Origin: Thozetella sp. PMI_491
Taxonomy: Eukaryota > Ascomycota > Sordariomycetes > Chaetosphaeriales > Chaetosphaeriaceae
Reading direction: 5' to 3'
Assembly (NCBI GenBank): GCA_021432635.1
Contig: MU270069.1
Span: 310,001-374,000, forward strand
Length of the DNA stretch: 64,000 nucleotides
Part shown: positions 24,445 to 35,751 of the stretch, piece by piece
How positions within the stretch are numbered: position 1 is the stretch's first letter
Layout: the number at the start of each line of letters is the position of its first letter
Notes under the pieces: generated by a model
Seen by the model: the letters and a program-made list of their open reading frames with translations, nothing else
What the model was told of the DNA's origin: nothing
Database searches by the model: none
Made by a program: the position numbers and the translations under genes

Positions 24445-25915
24445 ATGACAGTCCCCGGTAAGAAGACCGCGAGCCCGGGCGCTGACGGCGTCCCCTTCTA
24501 CACGCCGGCGCAGAACCCCCCTGCCGGCACGGCCCTGGCCAAGGACGGCGCTCAGGTGCCGACCCTCTTTACGCCCTTGAAGCTGCGGTCCTTGACGCTC
24601 CAGAACCGTTTCGCCGTCTCCCCCATGTGCCAGTACAGCGCCGATGATGGACACTTGACCGACTTCCATCTTGTGCATCTGGGCTCCTACGCCCTGCGCG
24701 GCGTCCCCCTAACCATCTTCGAGGCCACCGCCGTGACAGCCAACGGCCGGATCTCCCCCGAGGACAGCGGCCTGTGGCAGGACAGCCAAATCGCGCCCCT
24801 GAAGCGCATTGTGGATTTCATCCACTCGCAAGGCCAGAAGGCCGGCATTCAGCTCGCCCACGCCGGCCGCAAGGCCAGCACTCTCGCGCCGTGGCATATT
24901 TCGCGCGGCCACGGCCAGGCCGCCACGGCGGAGCAGGGAGGCTGGCCCGACAACGTGTGGGCCCCGAGCGCGATTTCATTCACGCCCGAGTACCCTAGCC
25001 CCAAGGAGATGACCATCGCTGAGATCGAGGGCCTCGTGGAGAGCTTCGCTGCTTCGGCCAAGAGGGCTGTTGCTGCAGGGTTCGATACTATCGAGATCCA
25101 TGGCGCCCACGGATGTAAGTCTTTCCCGCCTTTGTTTCCCCTTTTGGAGCTCTTATGAGAAACGGGATGTCTGAGAGAATCTTTTGGCTAACAATCTCCT
25201 AGACTTGATAACTGAGTTCCTCTCGCCTTTGACCAACGTAGGTCGCACCCAGAATGCCCCTAACCCCCCCCCCCAATAAGCGACGGTTGTTTGTTCCAGA
25301 ATTCTAACGCGTGTGTAGAAACGAACGGATAAGTACGGTGGCAGCTTTGAGAACCGGATCCGTCTTGCCGTCGACGTGATCAAGGCCGTCAGGGCCAGCA
25401 TTCCTGAGACGATGCCCCTGCTCCTCCGCATCTCGGCAACCGAGTGGATGGAATGGGCCGGGGAGCCCAGCTGGACGCTAGAAGACAGCATCCGGCTGGC
25501 CAAGCTGCTGCCAGATCTCGGGGTCGACCTCCTTGATGTGAGCTCCGGCGGTAACAACGCCGCAGCGCAGATCAAGCTGCACCCCTACTACCAGATCGAC
25601 CTCGCCAGCCAGATCCGCGACGCGCTCCGGGCGGAGGGCAAGGAGCTCCTGATTGGCGCCGTCGGAATGATCGCCTCGGCTGATATGGCCCGGTCGGTCG
25701 TCCAGGACGGGAAGCTGGCGGGGGGAGAGTCCAACGGGACCATCGAGATCCAAACCGAGGACATCGGCAAGGCCAAGGCAGACCTCGTGCTAGTCGCGCG
25801 TCAGTTCCTGCGCGAGCCCGAGTTCGTGCTGCGGACGGCCCACCAGCTGGGCGTGGAGGTTAAGTGGCCAAACCAGTACCATCGCGCTCCGTTTAGGAAA
25901 GGGGCTCAGCTGTAG
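24445..25915 (+). CDS. NADH:flavin oxidoreductase, YqjM-type ene-reductase (Old Yellow Enzyme family)
   Basis: Three exons, 24445-25114, 25203-25237 (only 35 bases) and 25319-25915, give 433 residues. The enzyme binds FMN and uses NAD(P)H to reduce activated C=C bonds. Class markers are the SPMCQYSADDG motif, whose Cys62 corresponds to the redox-tuning Cys of YqjM, IQLAHAGRKAS, and the substrate-binding His pair in IEIHGAHGYLITEFLSP, then NKRTDKYGGSFENR. The C-terminal half has VSSGGNN and the phosphate-binding GAVGMI segment. The HGAHG-Y junction and the LSPLTN-KRTDKYGG junction both need the micro-exon, which is good support for it. Physiological substrate unknown; no signal peptide, so probably cytosolic. 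Length is normal for fungal members. Confidence 0.93.
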
Positions 25916-28802
25916 AGTTGGGGGTGGTTGTTGACTTGAGAGCGAGCGAGCGCCAGGGGGTTGTGCTTCCGCATTAGACTTGGCAGACGTATGGCATCGA
26001 CCAGTTGGCAGTACAAAGTGAGTCATGTGGAAATACCTAGAGCCACACTGGCGAGGAGCGGATTCGTGCACAGGGCGTTGCTTTCTCGCTTTGGGCGATA
26101 GCTAGCCCAATAGAGTACAAAGACAAGATACATACATAGTAGATATATATATATATTAACGCTCAGCACTCCCTCAAGCAGCTAGTGGAATATCAGTAAA
26201 TGCAGCCCGTCAGCTCAAGCGCGTAACGGAGCGTATGTGGGCTTAGGAATAGCCGCCTGTGTCACCATCCTCTTAACGGCCAACCAAACAAAGCCAGACG
26301 CCACGCACTATTCGAACCTTCCTCCAGCTCATGTCAGCCATCCGCCTTTCCGCGACCATCTCTGGGGTCAAAGATGGTCTTTTTGTTTTTATTTTTAAGA
26401 AGCAGAGTCAGTTGTGCTATACCAACACATGTCGGTGCATGGAATTTGTGTATCTGACACCCGTCACGGCGATAGATCCGGCCGATTCCACAGCCCCGGT
26501 CCCGGTTCCGGTCTCGATCCAGTGTCCCACGGCTGCCGGCCGCACCACCGCAGCCCTACGGCGGTATTGAAAGCCAGCGTTACTGAGTTTCTCGTCAGCA
26601 TGTGCTGATTCGGCGCGAGTAAGGAGTATGGGGAGGAGACTAAAGCAAGGCGTATAGCCGAAAGGGTGTATCAGGTGCGACCCGTGTATGGCCGCCTTCA
26701 GCTAGTAGAATGGGGCCATGTCCTGCCGACGCGGTCCAATGCAATGCGACCGAGGAAGAAAGACGACTACGGCAGGGCAGGGCTGAACGACCCGGTGGCC
26801 TGGCACCGGCAAAGAAAGAAGAGAGTAACCCCAGTCTCCTCTCTTCCCGTCTGCGGCTTGCTGTCTGTGACTTCGTGTATGTTCCGTTTTGGGAAGCGCC
26901 GGCGATACCGCCGCGGCTGCAGCAACCCACGCTGTCGGGAGCGCCATGTTCCCGCTGCTCTGCCCTGTGCTAGATGGGCATCGGTTGGTCTTCTAGTCGG
27001 TGGGGGGTTCATCTAGCCTTGGCGAGGGCTATATCTCTGTCAACCGTTGCACATCATCCCGCCGACCCGACATCTTGTGGTAATCGGACCTGGACAGAAG
27101 TGATGCGCACGGCCGAGCCGAGGTAACTAGTAACAAACCGCGGGACCATCTTGCACCGTGAACCCCGTAGAATGCGCGTAGCTGCGCTTGCATGCGTAGT
27201 GGGTGTGATGTGAATAGGTGTTGGTGGCCGCGCGCTTGTATGCAGTGTGTCAGACAGGTATTCCGGGAGCATGCGAGGGGAACTTATGCGGTAGGGCTGA
27301 AAACACGCCTCTGGCGCGCCGTTGGCTCTCATATTTTCCTATTTCCTCCTCCTCCTTTTTTCTTTCACTATTACGAACCAGACTACGTCTATATTGGAAA
27401 TCTGTACGCGCCGGAGCCGACTAACCTCAAGTTGAGTGTGGCAGAGGCGTGGGCGGAGCTGCCTCGGGCAACACTAGGCAATCCATGAGGCATTCTAAGG
27501 AAGGAGACCTCGCAATCGAAAGGATCGCGTTTGATACGCTGGGATGAGCACTATGTACCTTACCTGCCCCGAGTTCTCTCGTCGACATCTTGTCGGCAGG
27601 AACGGTCTATCCCGATGCCGTGTTTCTCAACCCAACTATCCGCCGGGTCCGTGCCGGCGTTGAGCTCCCCCGGCTCTCCGACTCTCCGACGGACCAGCTG
27701 CGTGCCTAGGCCACGGAGACAATTCCAAATGCTGTTGATTCCCATCTTTGGAACGGCGGCTACCGCGGCGACCAACCAGTCATCGGTGAATTACTTCCCG
27801 CTAATGACCTTGTTTTGGCTGGCAAACGCCGAGAAGGGCCATCTCATGCTGCAGGCAACAGAGTGACAGCTAGGAGAATTTGTGGCAAGAACGGGCCACA
27901 TAGCCTTATAAGGACAAATAAGGAATGGGGATGGTCAGGAGCACCAGAAAACTCTCGCCGGCAGGCAGCTGCATTCCCTGATGCCAAGCCAGAACTACTC
28001 TCCCGGCTGGGCCAGCGTCGCACCCCGGCGCAAGCCCCCACACCTGACCTATGCTCATTCAGTTTACGACGGGGCCAGTCAGGAGCCCGGGAGCCCAGGA
28101 GCCAGTCAGGTTTGTCCCAGATCGTAGCTACCCGGCTTGTATCGACGCTAAGGCGACGTCAAGGCACAGTTGGAGCAAGCTTGAATCCTCAACGCCAGGC
28201 AGGTACTAATATCTTACTCCGGATTAGAGGAAAGAGTGGGTGCTGGGCCTCCCCTCTATCTCCCCGCCCCTTTGCCTTTCCGAGGTGGGCGAAACTTGCG
28301 AACCTCATCTAAGGGGGGGCAAGGGAAGGGGTGGGGTTACAGGCTAACCAAACTAGCCGTCGTGATGAATTCTACCTTATTATCTTCTGCGGCGTGCCCG
28401 GTGGCCCTGATGAAGGCGGGGGATGATCTTTCCAGGCAACCGAATTGCTTCCTGGCCGGGCCGCAGTAGTAGGAACTCGGGTGCCATCGCGTGGCCCCGG
28501 CAGCGAAGCGGGCATTGCTAGTGCCCGATGTGTCGGTGGCAGCTGGGGCCGGGACGGTTTCGGTATTTACCAAATTTCGCTATGGCCCGACGCCAGACAC
28601 GATGCAAGGGTACTATGGTAGAGCAAGGTAGTAGCGAGTAGTTCCGCGCTGAAAACGCTGCGCATAACTACTAAGAGCGAACAGAGACCGAGCATTGGGA
28701 CTAGTACGTACGGGAGCGTTTTTGCCCCCCACCTGTGCCCGCGGACCCGCCCCCTTCATCGAACCAGCAAAGTACCCCTGGTTACTATGCAAAAGAGAGA
28801 GC

Positions 28803-28820
28803 GGGGGGGGGGGGGGGGGG
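28803..28820. repeat. Poly-G tract (18 G)
   Basis: Eighteen consecutive G residues on the plus strand in a gene-poor stretch. Such a run can fold into G-quadruplex structures and is a common site of length error in assembly. Confidence 0.9.
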
Positions 28821-31132
28821 AAGGAGAGTCGGCGAGCCCCTTAGGGCCGTAGTATCAAAGTACGTATCTGCATGTAGGGACTATGTGTTCTCGCGATGTA
28901 TTGGAGAGGAGTGCGAAAGGGGGGGCTTAGGGGGCGAAAGCTTGGGAAAGCAAGCGATAAAGTACGGGGAAGTGCGGGAAGTGCCACAAGACAGGCTGTG
29001 AAGCTGGCCATTGGATCCTTCCCACCCTTGGGATGAATCTATCGGGTTGGTATGTTCTTCGACTTGCCTCTTTCTTAGGTGTTTGCGTCGCACAGTACGA
29101 GCCCAGCCTCCTGACTGGTCGACGAGGAGCCCTCCCCCCCTTTCCCTAAGGGTTGTATAGTTCGCTAGCTCGTGGGGCAAGAGGCTTCGAGGGCCGGTCG
29201 TGTGTGCCTGTGATTTTGATTTCCTCTCGCTGCCCGTCTAGGTCTGTGGAATCAAGCGACTGGGAGGCAAGGGAGCCAAGCTTACAAGCGCGCGCGCGGG
29301 CGCAAGAGCGCCAGGGTGTTTCGTTAGGTCCGAGGCGTTTCCGGCAAGATGCATGTCGGGTGTCTCGTGTGAACCCAAGCCAGCAAACGGGACCAGCTCC
29401 GAGCTTGGCTTGGCTGGGCACCCCAGGCAAATCCGAACGATGGATATCCGGGCACCGACGCCGAGTGGGTACTCCGATAGAGATGTGGCCCCTTTCTCCC
29501 TTCGCTCTGGGCGGGCGCTTATTGTCCTGGGTGGCCTCGCATATGGCTCGCATGGCTCGCATGGCTCGTTACACAGACGCGCAGATGCGACGATGCGGAT
29601 GCACATGCGGGACTTCAAGTGCGAGGTCGAGTCCGAAGCATCGGGAGCGGGCCGAGAACGCCGTATGATTGGTGCCGCGCCGCTCGCCTCTCCACAATTA
29701 AGTATACTAGGATCAGTCCTGCCGGTCAACTTGCAACCCGTCTCTCTTGCCTGTAGGGCAGAAGCGGCTTGGCGTCTGACCAAGGTGCCCTGCATAGTGT
29801 CACACACCTGGGGTGAACCTTTTTTTTTTTTCTTTCTTACTCTCTTTCTCGAGGTGCTCTAGCCTTAGCTCTGCAGCCAGCTAGCCGGCCGCGACCAGGT
29901 TCGTTTACAAATCCAACGGCCCCATGCAGCGATCACTGCACTACGGAGTTGCCACGACCGTCCGCTTTCTCTCTTTTGGGCCTACGAAGCCGGGTCTTTC
30001 GGGTGATGAGGACGAGGGAAGACGTGGCAGGTGGCAGATGAGGGCGAAGGACAGGTCTACTAAGTCCAACACAACCAAGGACGGCGCGGCCTTCCATGCA
30101 GAGAATATTCTCTCAGGGGTGGTACAAGGACCATGAGATAGGTACAGTCAGGCCCGGGGCTTCCACACCTGAGGACATGAGGCACATGAAGAGAGCTCGG
30201 GAGAACACCCCTCCCCCATTTTCTCTGCCGCCCCTGCTTTCTCTCTCTGTCTCTTACTTTCTCTTTGCTCTTTGTACCTGGCCTGCGCTGTGCCGCTCTT
30301 GTTCATTTTCTATTCTGCATCTCGAGGCCCGCACGTGTGTGTGTCTGGGCTCTGGGCCTCTTCCGCCCACACGGCGCCTGACCCGTCGGCAGAAGGATTG
30401 GTTCATGGGTCTATCACGATCCCGTATGCTGCAATGCCCTGGGTGCACGTGGCGCCGGTACTTCGGTAGGTAAGGTACTTGAGTCGGTACCCTAAAGATG
30501 CCTCTCTTTCGTCTTGTCTATACCCCCTCTTCCACCTTCCCAGCCCGCGGCATGTCTCCAAGGGGGCCCTTGCGCGCGAATGACAACTGCTTGGCACCCC
30601 ATAGCAGCAGGTACTGTACACTAGCAAGACGCCTCAATACCTATGAGAGCCTTGGATCTGGATTCGCCTTTTCAACAAGTGTCGCGAATCCTAGGCCCAG
30701 ATCGCTCGCTCTCCAGCCGGGTCCGGGCTGGCCAGCGCTCTCTTCCCTGCCCCCCTCCCCACCTGCCCTTCCCATTTCCCTCCGCTCACCCTCGAGGTCT
30801 ATCTGCCCATTTCTCATCCAGCTTCCCAACCCGGTTCAGCCTCGAGCCCCTCTTCCTCCCCTAGGGTAGAGCGAGACAGAAAGAGCCACCCCCCCCTTCC
30901 CCCCCCCTCCATGGGCAAGCGAGTTCCATCGTGAGATGATTCCGCATGCCCACCGCCAGCCGGAGCCCTTCTATTACCTCTTAGTGGATGCCTAGACATA
31001 CTCCTATTTTCGTCCCGCCCCCTCTACCCCGGCTATGTATCTGATATCATAGTCCTTCGCCGCGCTTGCGAGGCGTTGTCTGCTGCAGCCCCCCCCCCCC
31101 CTTCCCCTACTCCCGCCGTCCGGGAATTTAAA

Positions 31133-31142
31133 GATATATATC
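31133..31142 (+). promoter_or_regulatory. TATA-like element of Zn2Cys6 regulator 1
   Basis: GATATATATC lies about 110 bases before the chosen ATG. If it acts as a TATA box, transcription should begin near 31160-31175. That would exclude the in-frame ATG at 31159 and favour the ATG at 31246. Confidence 0.45.
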
Positions 31143-31245
31143 ATCAACCCAACAGGGGATGCCTCGGCATATCGAAACGAGTCACATCCCTCCTTCACCA
31201 CTTTCACCACCCAACCTTTGTTCGACAAACAGCCGAAGACGCAGC

Positions 31246-33449
31246 ATGTCGGACTCAGAGAAGCCCGTCGGCTACTTTTCCACCTTTTCTATCCTTGACC
31301 CCAACGGCAGCACATTCGAGGGCCTGGCTAAGACGCAGAGGCGCAACCGCAGGGTCTTTGTCTGCATACCGTGTCACCGACGAAAGCTCAAGTGCGACAA
31401 GCGACAGCCATGCTCTCGCTGTGTCCAGACCGGCGCGGCTGCGGAATGCGTCTACCAGCCGCTGCCTTCGGAGTCTAGCCAAAAGACTCCCCCGGTGGAC
31501 GCGCCCGAGGATGTGTCGCTGTCCGGATCTGAAACGACGGCCTGTGTGCGGCCGACTACTAGATCGTTCTACAGAGCCACCGACAAGAGGGCGAGGGTGA
31601 GTGGCACGAGTCACTGGGCCAGCATCGCTTCCGAGGTACGTCTTTCCTCAGCATGCGTCTAATCCTCTGAAGGGCGGGTCAAAGCCGCCCGCTCCGACCT
31701 GCAGCCACCGGCTTAGTCGTATGTCGTATGCTGACGCGCCACCTCGGACCTTAGTTCGAGGAAGCCTCCCCGTTTATATTCGGGACAGATCCCCAGTGGG
31801 AACCAAGATACCGACAGGTTAAAGGGTTAAAATACCTGTTCGACCCGGTGACAGGGGTCACCGGCGTCAACTTTCCCTTTAGCAGCGTCTGCCCGTTTTC
31901 GCGGACCAAGAGACAAGTGCTGGAAAGCTTGCCGCCTCGACAGCTCGTCGAGCTGCTGGTCGAGTGCTACTTTCGGACCTTTGAAGTTACTCACCGCCTC
32001 TTGCACCCGGCCCAATTCTGGGAAGAGCTGCACTTATTTTGGGAGAACCCGGACGCGGCTGCCGAAGGATGGCTGGCCCAGCTGTGCATGATGCTCGCGC
32101 TGGGCTGCCAGGCAGCCCCTGCACACATGTTTCGCGGGACCGGACGAACGGCACAAGAGTGGACAGATCTGCTCCTAGACTCAGCGCAGTTCTGCTTTGC
32201 TCTGTCGCCGTATTTTATGTCTCCAGATCTGACGACGGTCCGGACGCTCTGCATGACGGTGTCCGCGAGGCTGGTTGAGATTGTGAAGGGGTCGGAGATG
32301 AACCAGCTGGTATTTCTCATGGGCTTCCTCAGCCGGATGGCGATGACGATGCAGCTGCATAGGACCACGATGCTCTTCCAAGAAATGCCCCTTTTCGAGG
32401 CCGAGATGCGCAAGCGAATATGGGTCACCATCCAACTCCTCGAACTCGACGTGGCCATGAGGACAGGCACGTCATACATCTATAGAGAGCAGGATGCGGA
32501 TGTGCCACTCAACCTAGACGACACGTGCCTACACCGCTCCGAGCGGGGCGACTGGGTCGTCGATACGTTATGGGAGACTCCGCAGGAGTTTACAGACAGC
32601 AGCTTCCAGGTACGCCTAGCCGAGGCGCTGCCCCTGCTCATTGAGGTCATAACCACCATCAACTCGCCGACGCAGTCTGCCCTAGACCACGAGAGGGTGC
32701 TGATATGGGACGCGCACCTGCAACACCACCTTAAGACCGCCGAGAGCGCGCTGAGCTCGGGCGGTGTCAACCGCCGTGACAAGACCGAGAACGCGAATCT
32801 GCAGCTGCAATTCTTCAGCGTCCTCGTCCACCGGGCTCTGCTCGCCATCCACCATGCATACGCCCACGCACCGCAGGCTGACCGCTCCCGGTCGTCGGCC
32901 GTCACCATCATCAAGTCGTCTCTCGCAATCCTAAAGATCCAGCAGGTTTGGAACACCAGCATACCCGGCCGCACGCGGTCGTCATCCCCGCTCACCCACT
33001 CTGCCGGTGACGCCATCAAACCCAATGACTGGTTGCTAGACCTCTGCCACGACGACTTTGGCACCGCTATGCTCTACATCATTCTCGCATTGCGCCTCCA
33101 AGATTTTGACGGGCCCAGCGGCGGCGGCATCGATCACATCCCCACGCGGGAGGTGGCGTACGCGATCCAGCACCGGAGCCTCACCTTCCTTCGGGACCGA
33201 GCCTGTAGATCGGTGGCCCACTTCAAAGAATTTATGGGTTTGAGCATCTTGGCTGGCTGCCTGCAATGTCTACGGACCGGCGACCCGATGCTGCCGACTA
33301 TGATGGCAGTGGCAGATCAAGTGGAGCAGACGATCCTGGCGGGGAAGCAGAGCATGATCTGGACCGGCCAAAACATTCTGATGCAAACGGGAATCACCAC
33401 CGACCCGCTGTTAGTTTTGGACTCGGAGGTGCTGAGCACGTTCGCCTGA
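31246..33449 (+). CDS. Zn2Cys6 binuclear-cluster transcription factor 1
   Basis: Two exons, 31246-31635 and 31755-33449, give 694 residues. The N-terminal zinc cluster is complete: Cys40, 43, 50, 56, 59 and 68 in the spacing C-x2-C-x6-C-x5-C-x2-C-x8-C, with the basic HRRKLKCDKRQP loop that contacts DNA. The rest matches a fungal-specific transcription factor middle region: LPPRQLVELLVECYFRTFEVTHRLLHPAQFWEE is the usual entry to it, followed by LMGFLSRMAMTMQLHR and MRKRIWVTIQLLELDVAMRTG. It should be a nuclear DNA-binding regulator. The intron of 119 bases joins SIASE to FEEASPF in phase. The target genes are unknown. The convergent neighbour is the acid trehalase, but this is not evidence of a regulatory link. 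Confidence 0.92.
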
Positions 33450-35751
33450 GGTTGCCGAGGTCACGAACCACGAGCACCCGTGGGAGGTCGCAGAAAGGCA
33501 TTATGGATCGGCGTTCATGGGGTCTTGGGGAGATGGTTGTTCCAACTAGAGCACAGAGGGGACAGGGAATACCGCATCATTGAGACATATCATCGTAGGC
33601 GTTGCTTTCACGCTGTTGATAATAGGAGCTGTTTTCAGTTATGAATTATGGATACGGTAGAATTAACCTTTTACGACCTTTCGGCCTCCCCCTGGCTTCT
33701 GTAGTTTGACCTCTGGGCGAATGTTGTCATCAATTCGCACCCATGTGCATAGCCGATACCCCCGGGCAGACGGCAGTTGACGGCCGTCGGGGGGGAACAG
33801 AGGGGAGGGGGTTATACCCACGCTGAACCTTAATGAGCGATTCTTGGTTTATCTATTTCGTATGCTTAGATTACCAGGCCATCCGTCCAGCCTATACTCC
33901 TGTGCTTCGGGAAGGTAGTGCATGCAGCGGTGTTGGCGGTGGTCACAACATGAGGGCAGTGTCTCGGTGCTCGTATGCATTATGTGCTGCCTAAGAGACG
34001 ATAGGTGCAAGGCATAGTTTCTGGCATTGCCGGTGCCAAGGCCGAATCCTTGCCCTCCCAAGTAGGCTAGTTGTCCACCGGTCTCAATGGGATCGTGCGT
34101 GGTGGGAGCAAGGGCGACGTCCGCAAGCTAGTGAAGAAGAAAAAAAACTTGAAGGGCAATACGGGCACAGTTTTCCGAACCCATACAAGGGCAGGCCGAG
34201 GTATTCCTGAAGGCCCGGAGGCAGCGATCGGATTTTTCAGCCGGGAGAGCTGTTGTCTCACGTTGGGGGCGTAGTACCATCGCCACATGCCCGGGCGGTT
34301 GCGCGCGCGGACGCGGTGCTACAGTACGGGGCCTCATGCCTCGCACTCGGGGGAGTAGGGTTCGAATGCGAGGGGCGGCGCCCAAGGTAGGGACGGCCGA
34401 GGCGGCTCCGAAGGAAGAGAACTGGCATGTGTGAGAACTCTGTATTATACTAGGCAGTCGACGTCGCACTTTGGCCAATGGATGGGGGGGAACTGCATGG
34501 GCCGATGGTCCGCCTCGCCCCTTCGCCGCTTGCCTACATGCCGTGGGGTTTCTAGTATGAGTACTGTACACAAGCAGAGCAACCACCTACTACCTACCTA
34601 CCTACCTCCTACTCGTAGCTACGTAGTAAGGAGGGATCGAAGAGACGTAGCCTTACTTATTTACTCCAGGCCGGCTCCCCGGCCCTACCTACTTTGCCCC
34701 ACCCACCTGCGCGGGCCTTAGGAGCGACCCCGGCATACCTTATTAATCCTGCAGGGCCCAGGTACCTAAGTAGGTACTGTACCTCCCTCTGTACCTAAGG
34801 CACAGTACGGAGTACTCGCCGTCCGGTTGTACCTTCCGCTCTACATACACCCCCCTTTCCCCGTCCACGCCCTTGCCCCGCCGTCCAAATCTTGGAGCCT
34901 TGTTTCTTGCACGGTGTGGCAGCAAACTTCTCTCCGCCGGGGTCGGCGACGGAGACATTTAGACCATTTTGGGCACAAAACTCTCCGGGAGACACCGGAT
35001 GTTGAGCGTGGTTGCCCTGCAGGCGAGTGCGACTGCGAGTACCCATTGGGCTTCAGGCGTGCGCACACCCGGCCTGCGCATACCTCTACGAAGCAAACAT
35101 AAGAGACACATTCCCAAAAGCCGGGCCCGGTCGGCGACGGTTCTTCTCACCTCCCGGACCCTTCGTTCCTTCCGTCCACCGGCCCAACCCCCCCCCCCCC
35201 CCCCCCCCCCCCCCCAGCCCGGGGCACACGCCAACCAACTTGCAGGGCCGCCATCGCAACAACTTGGAATTGCTCGGGAACCCAATGGAGCAATCGAAGA
35301 CCCGGCTCATCCCACGCTGTCCAGACCAGGGGATCTAGATCGTGGCGGCAGCACTGCCCGAGCAGCTGCCTGGCGTGCCCTTGGACAACAGCGATCGGTG
35401 GTCCAACACCGCCCGGATCATCACGTCGGATATGTTTAAAAGGTGGAGCAGCCTTCGCATGCGGGTTTCTAATGCCAAACTACCTACCAACCAAGCCTCG
35501 AAGCTGGGCCCCGAGGTTCCTGTTCTTCCTTCGGCCGATGTTCCGGCCCCCAAAGACACCCACCAGAGCCCAGGCACCACCGAAGCGCGATCCCATTTGT
35601 GCGCGGTCCTTGGAGGCATCGAATTCCAAAGCCGCAGCCCTGAGGCCCCTCGCCTCCCTTGCCCTTGCCGCGCAGTCGGCCGCGTTTCGGGACGCCGCAT
35701 CTCGAGTGCCGCATGCCACGCCGCCTCTCCGCCGCTCCCCGGGCTCGACTC
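33450..35751. other. Convergent spacer with low-complexity islands
   Basis: A 2.3 kb 3'-to-3' spacer between regulator 1 and trehalase. It holds a 28-base C run at 35188-35215, a CTAC/CCTA tetranucleotide patch near 34586-34612, and a cluster of GTAC-containing words around 34560-34815. No gene was recognised. Confidence 0.5.
35188..35215. repeat. Poly-C tract (28 C)
   Basis: Twenty-eight consecutive C residues, the longest homopolymer in the window. The complement is a G28 run able to form G-quadruplexes. Confidence 0.9.

Larger units (their letters stand above)
25916..31245. other. 5.3 kb gene-poor region
   Basis: No open frame resembles a known family on either strand and no transposon protein remnant was recognised. 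Visible structure is limited to homopolymer tracts (18 G at 28803-28820, a T run at 29820, a C run near 31091), an AT dinucleotide patch near 26145, a doubled GCCAGTCAGG at 28074-28109, and a threefold repeat of CATGGCTCG near 29540. It is not A/T-rich, so it is not a typical RIP-mutated transposon relic. The last few hundred bases form the promoter of Zn2Cys6 regulator 1. Confidence 0.5.

Noticed and set aside
31159-31245. Upstream in-frame ATG extending Zn2Cys6 regulator 1 by 29 residues
   Set aside because: It lies only about 26 bases from a TATA-like element, so probably before the transcription start, and the extra residues resemble untranslated leader.
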